A stretch of DNA of 64,000 nt from Chalara sp. BL73 (GCA_918026815.1 CAKJVC010000196.1:357674-421673), one strand, 5' to 3'. Shown: positions 36,745-49,619, counted from the first letter of the stretch. Notes: generated from the sequence alone by a model not told the origin. Translations and numbers: made by a program.

Positions 36745-38454
36745 TCAAGTTTTGGCTTTTTTACGGATCATTCCTGCTGAAAGTACATTTACAGTAGGAG
36801 CACCGGCTGAACCTGGAATCGAAGCTGTATCAATTGACGAGGCATCCTTTGATTCGTCTCCATCCGCCTTCCTCTTCGTCCGGACGAGGCCACGGTTCAA
36901 CGTGTTTACACTAGCACCAGCGTTCTCTTTGCGAATTTCAAGAGCTTTTGTACCCGTGATGACTTGTCCCCAAGCCTCTCCCATACTCCCCATTGCTCCT
37001 GATCTCACTTCGCTAATCCACCGCGTTGAGCTGGAACTAGCCAACTCCAGGTTGGCGAAGTCCAGACGAAGAAGCAGCTCAGTGACTCGCTTGTAGTCGG
37101 ACTCATCCACGATCACTTGACCGCGACCTTCTTCACGCCATTCATAGTATGCACTTGATATGGGATAGTCCAGCAGGTAATTCTTGTTTTGAGTTTTGAC
37201 ACGAGGCTGTCGCGCAATGATAGGCCCAGTCAACTTTCTCCTCTTGCTTGATGTGCTTGATATCGAACGGACGGAGCGTTGGGAGGCAGAAGGGAACTCG
37301 TCCCTCGACTTGGTAGGAGATGAGCTGGCTTGTGGCTGACTTGATGCAGTGAACGAAGAGGATGGCATAACTAGTGGGGCTAGTTGGCCAGGTATTGAAG
37401 TGAAAGAGTCACTATCCAACGGTTGGCTTTCCATAGTCATAGTCGTACTCTGACTGTCTCCGTTGAAGGATTGAGTGAGATCGTATTGAGCCACAGGTGT
37501 AAAGACTATCCAAATAAAGCCCACTAATCGACCTGCTGAGCACTCTTGCCGAAATGCCATCATATCCCAAAACTGGTCAATGGATTTAACACTCTTCCAT
37601 TGCCCACTAGCGGCATCTTGGCCTTTACTAAGCTCTTCGTCAAGCTCATCGAGAAACCTTGCTTTTGGATCATCTGGAAAGTGAGGAATAAGACACCTTG
37701 GAGGTACGTCAGCTAAATGTCGCGTAATCTTATATAGCGGATGTCCCGTGGTCCATGTAGCAATTGTTCCCTTTGGTATGTATGATCGTGTCTCATGTGT
37801 ATCGAGCCCTGGTACAACCAAGTAACCTTCCACACTTTGCCATTGGGATGATGCTGATTCCGCATTTATTTTTATGTCTCCCAATAGGGGATCAAGAACT
37901 CGACACCACCAACGCACAAGGCCCCTATCATCCAGCACATGCTTGCCACTATATTCGATGCTCCCAGGGAAGAGATACTGATCTTGTGCTCGAGCGAAGA
38001 GGGACACAACGCTTCTTATATTCGGCCTTTGGCGTTGCTCGACTAAGTGCTGGAGAAAGGTGGTGCTGATTTCCCGAAGCGGAGAAAGCGTGCCTTTTGG
38101 CAAATTGAGAAGATGAAGAAACCCTGTCGAGTCTGCTTTGGATACGAAAAAAGTAGAATCATGCGCAGTGGAATAGATTAAAATCTCAATAGCAAATATG
38201 AGCACCTCTGTACAGTCTGAGGCATTGCCTTGTTTTGGGGCTTGAATCGATGCAGACAGGAAATGGCTCTCGCAGTACGTTCGATCAGGTCGAGCCCCAG
38301 GAGGTGCAGAATACAGAGCGGACGCTTTTGTTGGAGGTGTGGAGAGGTGATATATATTGAAATTGAACCCCTTGGGGAGAGTCGAGGCCAGTTTTTGCAG
38401 CAATGATGAAGAATTAATTAATGAATTTATGCTCGGCCCCTCACTCTCAGCCAT
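36745..38454 (-). CDS. rtt109: Histone H3-K56 acetyltransferase Rtt109
   Basis: Single exon. I place the start at ATG 38454 (569 aa), where the family N-terminus begins (LASTLPKGFNFNIYHLST); an upstream in-frame extension of 33 codons overlaps the promoter. The fold matches Rtt109: KADSTGFLHLLNLP (Asp108), RPNIRSVVSLFARAQDQYLF, DDRGLVRWWCRVLD, and the catalytic/structural Asp261-Asp262 in HFPDDPKARFLDEL. A long Ser-rich insert and a basic KRRKL block follow. Rtt109 with Vps75 or Asf1 acetylates newly made H3 on Lys56 before nucleosome assembly. A fungal-specific enzyme. Divergent from the mL57 gene. Confidence 0.95.
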   Translation of the reverse strand: MAESEGPSINSLINSSSLLQKLASTLPKGFNFNIYHLSTPPTKASALYSAPPGARPDRTYCESHFLSASIQAPKQGNASDCTEVLIFAIEILIYSTAHDSTFFVSKADSTGFLHLLNLPKGTLSPLREISTTFLQHLVEQRQRPNIRSVVSLFARAQDQYLFPGSIEYSGKHVLDDRGLVRWWCRVLDPLLGDIKINAESASSQWQSVEGYLVVPGLDTHETRSYIPKGTIATWTTGHPLYKITRHLADVPPRCLIPHFPDDPKARFLDELDEELSKGQDAASGQWKSVKSIDQFWDMMAFRQECSAGRLVGFIWIVFTPVAQYDLTQSFNGDSQSTTMTMESQPLDSDSFTSIPGQLAPLVMPSSSFTASSQPQASSSPTKSRDEFPSASQRSVRSISSTSSKRRKLTGPIIARQPRVKTQNKNYLLDYPISSAYYEWREEGRGQVIVDESDYKRVTELLLRLDFANLELASSSSTRWISEVRSGAMGSMGEAWGQVITGTKALEIRKENAGASVNTLNRGLVRTKRKADGDESKDASSIDTASIPGSAGAPTVNVLSAGMIRKKAKT

Positions 38455-38677
38455 GATGATAAAGCATACCAAAATAAGAGCCCATGAACTGTAAAGGATT
38501 GTCTTGGTAAAGATTCGAGGAAACGTCCTCGATGGGATACCAAGTCGCGACAAGGGGAGACGCGAAGCTGAAGCGCCAAGCGGCTAATGTATCCATTTCT
38601 TGGCATTGAATATTTTGGACCTCATACCACCAGTCGACAGCATCGTTCAGCAAAACAACGTTTGCCAGTAATATACA
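38455..38677. promoter_or_regulatory. Bidirectional promoter between rtt109 and mL57 gene
   Basis: Only 223 bp separate the two divergent start codons, so the two genes must share promoter space. No TATA box stands out. Confidence 0.6.
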
Positions 38678-39578
38678 ATGGCCACCAAGGCAGCATCTCG
38701 GACACTCAACTCCTTTACAAGAAGGGCACGGCCGAGTTGTCAATGTCTTGGGTCGACCTCTACCCGGAAGATACCCCTACGACAAATTTCAGCATCCTCG
38801 AATCGATCAGAACCCGAGTATGAAGTAGAGAACGAGTCGCGACCAAGATGGTCGTACACACCAAAGGCAATGCAGGCGCCGTATTCCATTAAACCGAAAG
38901 ATCCAGCCAAAGCGTGGCAATGCAATTCTGATCCGGTGCTGCTCGACCAGTTCTATGTGCGGTTTCTAGGTCGAGGAGGAGATAGTGTACTCACGGAGGA
39001 CGTGAAATGGCTTGCTGTTACGCATAAGAGCTTTGACCAGGGAAGGAGAGGGTTTAATGATCGGCTGGCTTTCTTAGGTAGGTTTCTGACGAGTGGCGCA
39101 TAAATGCTGGCCTCTGCTGAGTATGTTGCAGGGCGACGAATTATCAATTTGCAAGCTACGATGGCACTACTTCATTCTCCTATAGCTACGCAGACGCAAA
39201 CACTATCTGCAGCAGATAGAAAGGATCAACTTGATAGGGAACCTTTCCGGCATCCTGCGCTGGAAGGATTAACAAACTTGACCAATACACCCATTTCCGT
39301 CATTTTGACGAAACAACGACTTGCACAACTCGGGACACAAGCAGGATTGCGGGAGGTTCTAAGATGGAAACCAAAGATGGTATGTCATACGCTTCAAGAC
39401 GAAGACACAACGCCAGACTAACGTTCTCTAGCCCGAAAGTATGGAGAAATCGGGTATAGATGTGGTACTAACATCGACATTATATGCTATCGTCGGAGCA
39501 ATTTCGCTACAGAGGGGAACAGAGGCCGCGAACCAGGTGACAAGAGAGAAGATCCTGAAGCCGCTTGGGTTATTATAA
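38678..39578 (+). CDS. mrpl15: Mitochondrial large-subunit ribosomal protein mL57 (Mrpl15, RNase III-like)
   Basis: Three exons (38678-39077, 39132-39379, 39432-39578) give 264 aa. The N-terminus is Arg/Ser-rich without acidic residues (a mitochondrial presequence). The body is an RNase III-like fold: DSVLTEDVKWLAVTHKSFDQG, RLAFLGRRIINLQATMALL, and DVVLTSTLYAIVGAISLQRG. The metal-binding acidic residues of true RNase III are not in their usual places, as in mL57. It belongs to the mitoribosome large subunit. Introns are canonical. Confidence 0.88.
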
Positions 39579-40979
39579 CCACACAATGGCGGAGACGGAT
39601 CTTGTAGAATATGTACATTAAAATGAAAAATACCCATGGATACAGGGTCGCCATTCAGGAAATCAACTAGCCCATTAGCATCGACTTGATTGTAGCGCTT
39701 GTTACATTTTTATGCATTTCTTGAACGTATCAACGATTGCCAGCTGTCCAACTGTCCTTGAGTCGGGGATATCGCAGTGATCTTACTTCCCCGGATGCCC
39801 ATGTAGTTCTTGGATAGTGCTTACGGTTTGTTGTTTCCTCCTTTAACTATTATTACAATAAGGTGGTTACCCAGGTAGAATCTGGGTGGAGCCTAGCAGG
39901 ATGCTACATGTTGACCTTCTTCTGCGCCTTATCAGAGTTTACCTCTGAATCTTGATCAATGTATAAGTCACGACTAGGTTAGGCTAGCTGGGCTGCAATG
40001 ATCTTTTGCATGTAAAAGTCGTTTGTCTGCTCAGAAAAGCCAAGTTACTGTTGATTTAGGTGGCAATTCTTGCGGTTCAAGACCTGTATCTAAGTATACA
40101 AGTATTTGTAGCTTGGCAGTACAAAACACTCGAGAAGACGGTGTTGGGCAAATTGCGACTTTGAATATCCAACGAATTTATTAAACGTGCAATAAATTGC
40201 GTATAGACAGGTGGTCTAGGAAAAATGATCAAGAGTATCTCCTCCCCCAAGAGGAATAGAAACAGCAATTCAAGAAAGAGGCTACACGGGACCTCTCGAA
40301 TCCTACGGCGTTATGCATCTGGAGTAGGTTTATAAAGCGTGAATGCCAAACTCGCCAGCTCATCTGACATATATCAAAAAGAATATCCTCAATATCCAGG
40401 CCATTCTTCAAATACTGTGGTAGGGTTATATTATTTTGCGCGTGGTATAGTCGTGTGGTCTGTGAGGTGACTAGTATATATAAATCTTTGTTTTGCAAAG
40501 CAGCAAAACAAGAATCAATTAATTATATACTTAATATATACAAAAAAGATACAAAGCACTGGAAAGAATAACAGTAGTAATATTGTAATAGTACTGTGAT
40601 AAGATTAACAAATTTACGAGCGTAGCTTCGAGAACTTGGCGCATTTCTAACAATGAAAATCTGCAGCATTAATACATGTTAAGGGGTAGATCAGATGCGG
40701 AAGGTATGAAGGTAAATGGGGTGCTTTATTGAAACTAAAGTGAGAAGTACAAAATGGGAAGTTTGGTTCTTCTCATCCTTTAGACGTCCGTTTATATCCT
40801 GCACCCTTCCCTTCCCTTGAGCTCCCAGCAATACATATATGCGAGCTCAGGACGACTACCAAGGCGACCACCAAGGCACGGCATTAATTGGCTCCATTTC
40901 CAAATATTATTGGTCTCAGGAGAATCAGGTGGATTGTTTGTGCAAGTTGGTGGTGGATTACGTTATCAATTTAGGGTAA
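39579..40979. other. Intergenic, about 1.4 kb between convergent genes
   Basis: No gene recognised; AT-rich from 40490 to 40640. The gene-quality contrast described in the findings begins somewhere in or just after this interval. Confidence 0.5.
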
Positions 40980-42591
40980 TCAAGCTCGTGCTCCGTTCCC
41001 GGCGGCCTCCCTCCGTATCTGCCATAGGGACGCAGGAGCAACCACTTGACAGGGCAAGTTCAAACGATGGATGGCATCGCCATGGGACCCAATAACGCCT
41101 TGAATTTGCTGCTTGTCGATCCGGAGCTCAGAGCAACGGAACTTGAAGGCAACGCATTGCCACGCCTTCACCACACAGGGGCTTAGCTCTAGTTCCCACG
41201 TACCGCGCCAGGTAAGATATGCAAAGTATCTATCCGTGTGGTATATGAATGCACAGGCATTCTCCTGTGCGCCATTCCAGAGCACCAAAGTATGTAGTCT
41301 AGGCATCTGAAGTGCGATAGTGCCAGCACTATATAGCAGAGTGTAAGTGTCCTGGCGGCTTCCCGCATATTGTAGGAGCTGCGATGTTAGCGCTAGAGAC
41401 TGCAGGTGCTGCCAAGTCCAGGTTCGCATACAAGCTTGAAAGAAATCCTCAGCATTAACCATATATGAGATAGAAAGTTGTTCAAGGCTGAGACTTTTAA
41501 AGGCAAAGGCTGCACCAACCCTAGGATCCACGATGCGGGTGGTATCTACTTGTAGGATTCCGAAATTCTGGGCATTGACTAGCACCGTAGCAAGATCATT
41601 GTTAAAGTCTTCAAATACTGATAATCTCTTAAGAGTTTTAGGGAGTTCGTTTTGAACCAAGAGTGAGAATTCTATAATATAAATGTTAGTGGTTAAACGT
41701 GTGAGGCAAAAATTTGAGGTCGTGATGAAAATTATTTGGATAGATATACCCTGGTCAATTGTCTTTCTCCACCAGCGGTCCCATGCCCGCCATGGCTCGT
41801 AGATCATGTGTTCTAGTCGACAAAGCTTGTTTAATATAAGCTGCAGCGCTTGGGGGAAGCCAACGACGGAGTTGTCGACGTATGATGAAACATGTGACTG
41901 CTTCAACTTGAGGAAGTTCCTCTGGGAAGCGTAGACTAATAGTTTCGAAGAGCCGTAGTATGGCTGATTCTGGAGGAGTCCTGACCTGCTGGCCATTGAT
42001 CCAGCCATGCTTTGGGTCATGCCACCTAGAGCTGATTTCGCCAACTTCCCGTGGAGAAGTTGCAGCTTCATCATCACCCTCGTTGTCAGAGGTGAAAAGA
42101 AAATTCTTAAACCAGTGTTCCGAGTCGCTGGGAGAATGTACGTTAAGCTCTAAAGTCAAAGCATTCGCTGGCTTCCAAGCGCCAAGAATAGAGAACAGCT
42201 TCCAGATTCCGTCTCTAATAGCAGAGTTATTAGAAGACGTCCAGCTATCTGACTCTTCCCATTCGCAACATCGGCAAGTATATTTTCGTAGCTCAATATC
42301 GAGCTTAATATAGTGAACAAGCTCCCTCTGCCGAATGATTATGTGTTGAAATAAATCTAAGCAAGATACTCGTAGCTTTAGCCGATAGAAGTTTCTTTTC
42401 TCAATTAAAACTTGCCATTCTTTGCAGACAGATGCCAAAGAAGCCCAGCCACCATGTTTCTGACGTATAATTGCCTCTAAAATCATGACGCGAATCTCTG
42501 TGGGTAGAAACATCCAGGATCCGATTCTCGTTTTTATCGAGTTGCAAAGTATCATTCTATGGTATCTAGGAATGCTATATCTGTCTATCAT
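40980..42591 (-). CDS. F-box protein, DUF6546 type, with one frame break
   Basis: Start ATG 42591. The F-box-like N-terminus reads SWMFLPTEIRVMILEAIIRQ; downstream CRCCEWEES, SEHWFKNFLF and WHDPKHGWINGQQV are typical of this expanded ascomycete family. The frame breaks at a run of five C (41852-41856 on the plus strand, G5): with four, the usual LNKLCRLEHMIYEPW continues without a gap. A canonical intron (41749-41672, GTATAT...TATAG) follows. The C-terminus ends ...QVVAPASLWQIRREAAG as in relatives. Members are thought to recruit substrates to SCF ubiquitin ligases, but none is well studied. Either a recent pseudogene or a consensus error. Confidence 0.75.
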
Positions 42592-43399
42592 AATGATAGT
42601 GAGTTGGTGTTTGGTGAAAGAAAAAAAAAAGGGGGGTTTGGTTATGATGTAATATGTTAAAAATGTGACAGAGGGGCGTTGGTGGTGCGTGCAAGATTGG
42701 GAACATTGATGCGCGAAATTTATGCTACGCGGTGGTGAAAATATATTCCCGTGGTGCAGCTCTAAATTCAAGCTATCTGTGGATAGTTGTCGGCTTGTAC
42801 GCCGATGGTCTCCTACTAGACGCGCCTAGTTTTAGGAGTGAAAGTCACGAGAAAACACTTGGTTCAACTCCAACACTTACCTTGAACTTAACTCTGTGTT
42901 GAATCTTACTATATTTTGAATTTGAACTCAAGTAAATCTCATCTGATAGACTACCTCCACGATGTTAGAAATATATATCACTTGTTCTTGTTATGCTTGA
43001 TTTGAACGATTGGATTTATTTATGGATACTCGGAATTCTAGATTTAAACGCCAGACCTTCGTAATAGCCACAAAAACCTTAAAGCCAAATAATAAAAGTC
43101 ATATACTATACTTCATACTCCAGAACTTTAGAATCCAAAAGTCCAAACACCAAACGCCGAACTTGCAACCTTTATGTTGCCTCTTCAGTCTCAAATCAAA
43201 GTAACTCCCAATGTTACAAAAAACAAAACAAACGCTCGGTCATTCTTGACCAAGAGACTATCGCTGCCTTTTCCCCTACTCTAAGGTAACGAATATCTAG
43301 GCTAGTTTAAACTGTTACTAATGCCACTATATCGTCCGAGGCCCATATTGTTGTCCAAGACCCGAGACGGGCTCTTTCTCTATTCCGGACTAACAATGG
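42592..43399. other. Intergenic
   Basis: Promoter of the F-box gene, followed by AT-rich DNA. No gene seen. Confidence 0.5.
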
Positions 43400-44042
43400 T
43401 CATCTCGCTTTGTTTACAATATGAACCACAGCTCCAGAGACCATTACGGTCTCGGCAAGGGCCATGTATGTTGCATTGTTTCCTTGAAGCCCATAAACGG
43501 CCACTACACTGCCTTTGCAAGTTATCGACTTGAGCTTCTTCAACGCCAGCGCGAGAGCTCTCATCTCGGCACAGTTTTCAGAAATGCTGCTCAAAAAATC
43601 AGCATTAGATCTTTGTTTCCTTCTCAATTTAAAGAGCCATGAAGCCTCTATATCTAGGATAATAGTCAATTCTGGGATAAGTTGAGACTTACCTTGGATC
43701 GGCAGAACAGTGGTTTTCGCTGATCCTTCCGTGTCTCACTGGTTTAATGGAGGAGGCGAGAAGAGAAAGTCCGCCGCGTTGATTAGGGATGAACAAGGCG
43801 GCCATTACACTTGGCACAGCTTGCATACTCATATTGTAATACTGACGTGCGTCAGCGACCATCGCCCGATAGCCGTTCTTGGCCATAAACTTCACATAGC
43901 TCTGGCTACTATGACTAATATCGCTGGTTTGGTCAAAATTTTGCCAGGCATAGCCATCTCTAAATCGAACAAGATCCCAGGAAAATGCCTGAGTGATGAA
44001 CAAACAAAGTACCGAGAGGTGAGTAAGCCGAAAAAAATTCAT
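43400..44042 (-). CDS. Small secreted protein, unknown family
   Basis: Two exons, 44042-43693 and 43610-43400, with an 82-nt intron (GTAAGT...CAAAG) that keeps the frame; 186 aa. The N-terminus is a clear signal peptide (MNFFRLTHLSVLCLFITQAFS). The mature part has few cysteines, two of them close to the exon join (ENHCSADPR and SENCAEMRA). No membrane segment follows, so secretion is likely. I recognise no family. Size, secretion signal and surroundings fit a candidate effector or cell-wall protein. Confidence 0.55.
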
Positions 44043-44527
44043 GTTGTATATCTTGTCCAGAGTTCCGAAACAGTTTGAAACCTAGGCAGGTCGAGACCAA
44101 AAGAGCTTCCAAAAAGTGACAAACAATATTCAACAACAGATGGTGGAATAAGATGTAATATCAGAGTAGTATAAAGGTTGGTAAAAGAAAAAGAGGAGAG
44201 AAGTTCAGTGTTGATAATAAGTTACTGGCAGAGAAATGTCCGTACATATACACAATATTGTGGCCAGGTTCAAGGCTACACAATAACCCTGATAGGTGAG
44301 TAGAAATCTTGATAGATGAAGATAGCGCATCCAAAGACCGTAGTCACTGCATCATATGGAATGCCAAAAGGATTCAGGAATACTTACCTGGTTCACTTCT
44401 TCAAATGGAATAGGCTACACTTTAGACTTTTCGCTTGACTACTTAGTAAGTGTGCGTCGTGACCCGAGAAGTCAAGGATAATAAGAATACAGATTAGTAA
44501 GAATAAATTAAAGGAATGAGATAAACC
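44043..44527. other. Intergenic
   Basis: Promoter side of the secreted-protein gene; no gene seen. Confidence 0.5.
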
Positions 44528-44612
44528 ATCAGCCATCCAACGCTATCAGCCATCCAACACTATCAGCCATCCAACACCATCAGCCATCCAACACAATAAG
44601 CCACCCAGCCCA
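44528..44612. repeat. 17-nt tandem repeat, four near-perfect copies plus one degenerate
   Basis: The unit ATCAGCCATCCAACACT repeats from 44528; the copies differ only in the last three bases (GCT, ACT, ACC, ACA). A fifth copy, ATAAGCCACCCAGCCCA, is degenerate. Confidence 0.9.
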
Positions 44613-46298
44613 ACAACACTATCTAGAAGCTACGCCTTTCTATTAAATGACCGGCTTTTCTTCGGATTCTACTTATATAGTTCCTTTTAGTCTTTGTTAA
44701 ATGAAGGAAGTAATTGGTTAATTAATTAATAAAATAGGGCTCTATATATAGGCTAGATTAGCGGATCGACACACAAGCCTCTAATCGCAACTTATTTAAA
44801 TTTTGTATTTTGCATTTGAAACTTCAATCAATTTGCAATATAATCTATTGGACTCTTAAATGGATTATTTACTACGGAATATCACCTTTTTCAAGTCTAG
44901 TTTCTTATTGTCAACACAAACTATGATTTCGCGTGTAACGATACCATAGGTCACGTGCTACAACCGGGGCATATGGGAGTGCGTATACTAGGGTGAATAG
45001 TGCCCTATTATAGGTCTAGTACGAAGGATATAAGAAACAGAGGGATCATCATTAGACAATAGGAACAGACCCTGTATATATGCCGTTCTTCTGACCACTC
45101 CGTATCTACCCTTAACTCATACCCGGTACGCATGCCCCTTGATTCCGCGACTTACCCTTGGCATGTAGGTATAACAGATTCGCAAGGTACCGATCGTTAC
45201 ATCTCGCTTGCTTATATACTATAGTCACTTGTAAACGATTACCAAGGTATTTGGCGAAATTTTTAAGAAAAAAATTGAAAAACTATTAAAAACCAACTAA
45301 AAGCTGCGGTACAACAGGGGCAAGCCGTGGATATCATTATCCAGAAATCAAATCGATGATTTTAAACATTAATTACGAAAACAAGAAATAGAAATCTAGA
45401 TATGTGAATATATAAATGTCAGATTCCAGGTTTCAAAAGCTTGTTTAAGCAACCAAAGCATGACTTTGTGAAAACGACCACTTTTTTACACATCTGATGT
45501 TTTGGTTACGCTGAACTGAGTAGATAGCTCGATTCTTCCGTTAAAACACTATAATATATTTATTGTAGCTCTTATAAATTATATATTGTATCCTTAGTTT
45601 AAAGTTACGATAAATTTGTGGCGAGCGCACAGACTTAAAATGGTGAAAGATTTGGGCATTATGGCGCATGCAATTCGTCGAAAGCGATGATTGGTGGATC
45701 TTGACCTATCCTCGGAAGATACCTGACTCAAGATATTAATGCTAGCAAACTATACGATTGTTTCCATGACGCTAATAAATTGAGATGAGACTACCCCGGA
45801 TATGTTTGGTGCTCCAGAAGTTATCACTTAAAAAAAAACTTTGTCTCAAATCCAAGTTATTTGGATGGCAGATGATCAGTATTTGGTATGATACTGCCCT
45901 CGCAGGATCCATCAGAGTTCAGGTCGCGACAAGCTCAAAGGAGTTGGCTAGCCGCCATGGATGGGCAGAGTATACCGCTCGTGGAGGTTCATGGCACACC
46001 CCTAGCGCCAGGTGAGAAAGGCATCGGTTTGTCTTTGCGAGTAGCTCTGCTATTTCGACATCTGCAGTATTACGTCTTTGCTGTGAAGAAAAATAAAGAG
46101 CCTATGCATGGGAGAGACATCTATAAAGAGAAAGGGTGGATTGCAAAGTTACAAGCAGGCATGAATATTCAACGACAAGTTCAGGAACTTCAATATCCAG
46201 ATAGTCATGGATTTAATGGTGTCGTTTTCTTGTCTCGATCCTAATTCTATCTATTTATATTGGCTCTGGGTGAGAGAAATCTATGTTCCAAAGCCCGC
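44613..46298. other. AT-rich DNA with one unexplained plus-strand ORF
   Basis: Largely AT-rich, with poly-A/T tracts and no recognisable gene. A plus-strand ORF at 45888-46244 (118 aa) has protein-like composition (IPLVEVHGTPLAPGEKGIGL) but no known motif. It may be the tail of a broken gene or chance. Confidence 0.4.
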
Positions 46299-48563
46299 TC
46301 ATAGCTTGATTTTCCCAAGGCAAGTTCCCAAGAACGCTGACATGGGTAGCAAGTCATCATACATAGTTTCGCACGTGTTGCCAGAGCCAAATTTGGGGAT
46401 GGCATTATAATATTGGCTAGTAGAATCGGTATCCATGATCGGAAAAGTAAAGGAGTCATCTTCCTTGTTATAGGACCCAAAAAAGTCTGCGTTGACTGGA
46501 TGAAGGCTGTTGCAAACCTCAAAAATACCTTGCACAATTCGTAAAGTCGATTAGTTGCTGCGGAAATGCTTCTCCCTTCTTCAAGTGTACGCAGAACTTG
46601 GCTCAAAAGTTCGACATCATCCTGGCTGTGTGATGCAATAGAGTGGGTAAAAACAACAATGAAATGAGAGAAGGAGGAGAATAGCAATATCCTATAGCAA
46701 CGGATTTAGTACTACGACCTTGATCCACTAGTTTCGTGACCTATTTAAGGAGGCGATATGGGGAGACTTACCAGCCGGAATATACTCTCATGCCGGGGTT
46801 TTGCTCGAAGACAGCTCCGCACAATTCTGCACGTGACAGAGGAGACCCAGGCGTGCAGCTTTGTATCGTTGAGAACTGATGTGTGTAGCAGCCTCCGAAG
46901 AGGTTTTGGCCCCGTATAGGAGCGTTAAGATGTAATAATAGAAGAAGTCAGACCAACCGATGATGAGATCCAAATCTTTTTTGTCTTGCGAATGTTCGGT
47001 AGCAATCTGCGACAGCCGAGTATTTAGTTTATAGAGCGCTACTTGACGATAGGTCTTACCTTTTCAAGCTTACATGCCAAGCAAAGAGACTGCTAACACG
47101 TTCTTCAATCATCCGTAATCTGGTTTCTGGCAGCTCACGTCGAGCTCTAACCGAGTAGAGCTCCTCGTACATTTGACCTTGGAGCCTACAAAGCTCAATA
47201 AATCCAATTAAGACCTTATCCCAGGCCCAAAATCTTGAATCTTGGTTTGGGGCAAATATTTCCACATCAATGTCATAATCGGGAAAGCTCGACGCCCGTC
47301 CAAGATAAAGAGACATAACTTTATCTATCATGTATAGCATCCAGAAGACGTGACGTTTTGCATCTGCCTGCTCAGGTGGGTCACGAGCTACCTCAGTCTC
47401 CCGATGGTAACCTAGACTCTGACACAACCTAGCGCCTCCGGACACAAGTGTCCAGCATAAAGATGGTCGAGCATCTCCCTGCGCTTTCATAGCCTATCTC
47501 GAATGAATTACTGGCTGAGATGTGCAAGATGGAAGATAGTAGACTTACGCCCATCATCAAACACTGAATATTCTCTAAAGTAGGCGTGACTAGGAACTCA
47601 TAGTCCTGAATACCGATACAAAAATTCTTCTCGCACAGTTTGGCATACATCGCACAATCAGAGCTTGAGAGGGCGGGATCATCCTCTTTACCATACGCAT
47701 CGAGAAGATAGAATAGAAGGCCGTTAACTAGTATAACTTCGCCCTTTGATGGTGGACTCAATGGAAAGTAGACTTTCTTGCATAAGTTTTCAAGCATAAG
47801 ATGGTCTCTGAAGCCGTTATGCAAAATCACCGGAGGTACTTTCACTTAAAGCATATTAGTTTATAGTTTATTGACCAGGCTAGGGAATTTTACGGACCTG
47901 TGGCCTTCTTTAGGGCAGCAATCACAACCGACACTGGTGGGAGATCAATACTTTCAGTCAATAATCTAGTGGACGAGCAGGGGAAATAAACATCATTGAC
48001 TGGAGAAGGTTGATTTTGCCTTTGGAGAAGTAATTTCAGAGATGCCAGTGAAGACCGAATTTCCTGGTTAATACCAGGGGAGTTTACCTCTCCAGCGGAG
48101 AGTTCTGCCGAAAGAGATGCCTGTGCTGACTGGCTGTTGAAAGATGGTTCATTCTGGTAAGGTGTATTCGGGACTAACTCTGTCGTTCGTTCAGTATTCA
48201 CAACGCAAACCTCGAAGGGGAGTGGATGAGGTTGCTGGCGCCGCTCAAGCTTTGCTAGTCGCTCTTTGATCTCGGCAAGGTTTTCGTGGACGGCACTGAA
48301 ATTGGTCTTTTCGCTAGATGATGTTAGTGGTTATATGAAAGCAGCCTACTCCTGGAACTTACGGGGAGTCTGCTGATGCGACGTCAGAGCAGGCTTCACC
48401 AGTTGTAGCCGCCGATGTGGCCCCACAAGGTAGACTAGCTATGCGACAGCTTGAACAGGGAGAAGTTTTGTCACAGCGAATCTTTGGATATGTCAGCTCC
48501 GGTGGACGCTTCTGTGAAACTTATGGGACATATGAGGACCTTTCTAATCCTACAATTCCCGCA
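46299..48563 (-). CDS. Zn2Cys6 transcription factor with fungal_trans domain, 5' end unresolved
   Basis: The zinc cluster is split: exon 48563-48540 encodes CGNCRIRK and exon 48481 onward IRCDKTSPCSSCRIASLPC, together a perfect C-x2-C-x6-C-x5-C-x2-C-x6-C. The donor between them is a weak GTCCTC. A coiled-coil-like linker follows (ENLAEIKERLAKLERR), then the PF04082 regulatory domain (LVSGGARLCQSLGYHRET, RHVFWMLYMIDKVMSLYLGRASS). The last exon ends DLLPMSAFLGTCLGKIKL at 46299. The first exon, with the start codon, was not found; ATG 48734 (MDLSTSSRPQR) is a candidate. Near 46811 the frame must shift by one base, with no convincing intron, to reach the next exon. Nuclear regulator; target unknown. 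Confidence 0.75.
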
Positions 48564-49619
48564 CTATGTTGACACGCAGGCACTTTATCAGCTTCCCAGT
48601 TATCAGCGAGATTCCTAGAATGCTTACCGACTTAGCTATAAGTGAAGTGTTACGGGCCACTTTCCTGCTAACCCTGTTTCCGACTCTACTCACCTTTACT
48701 ACCTCTGGGGGCGGCTACTGGTCGAAAGGTCCATTTTAGCTAACCTCTGAGGTTTTGTTACAAGAGATTCTCTCTTTGAGACTGTATCAAAAGGAAAGCA
48801 AAGTAAAAGAATAAAAATCGTAGGTTGGCGCGGATGCCGCGGAACACCCGGCCGCGCAGCCCGCGTAACCCGCGGAGTCATAGAACCATGGTAGCATGGT
48901 CCACAATAATTTTATGCGTTGACTGATTCAAACTATCGTTGAAGTAAAGCAAAACAAAGAGAGGATGAAGAATAGCGTTAAGAATAAACATTTAATGGCG
49001 CTTTTATTTATTCCGTTCTTTTGCGGGGAGTACTGGAGTAGTATTTGGGCAGATATACGAGCAAATTTTAAGAAAGTAGCTGGGAAGCTATTAGGTTGCC
49101 TGAGACTCGGAAGGTTAGGGTCTTAGCAGCCTGGAATAAGTACGGGTCACCGCGGAATGCGCGAATTCTCTTTCGGCATGTTGGCTCGAGTCGAAAAAAG
49201 GTTATACCGCTAATAGTTTCCGGTCAGAATTTGCAGAATTGCTTCAGAGTTTATGTAGCTAGAATATATATATCTCATTCTGGATGAGAGCACAAAAGAT
49301 AAATATCTCACTCTCTTATCCCATTCTTCTTTCCAGGGTCTTTTACATATCCTTGGGTTCATGTTACCACTCTTCCATGTCGAAAGAATCTCAATCATGT
49401 CAGGCATCTAGCCGGTTACAGAGGTATCACTTTCCTTTTGAGTTTTCTCCCATTCTAACTAACAATTACCGGTATAAAGACAGCAATTTTCCCAACTTCG
49501 TGTTGGATCTCTGCCAAAGGCTCAGGCCACCTCTCAAAATCCTCAATCTTCGAGCATCCGACCAAAGATCTCCTCCCAAATCCTTCTTCCAGCGCCAGCG
49601 ATTCGAGCCGCAGATCTGT
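48564..49619. other. Intergenic, about 1 kb
   Basis: Should hold the first exon and promoter of the Zn2Cys6 regulator (-). The right 100-200 bp encode a Ser-rich stretch that may be the N-terminus of the sterol reductase. Confidence 0.4.
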
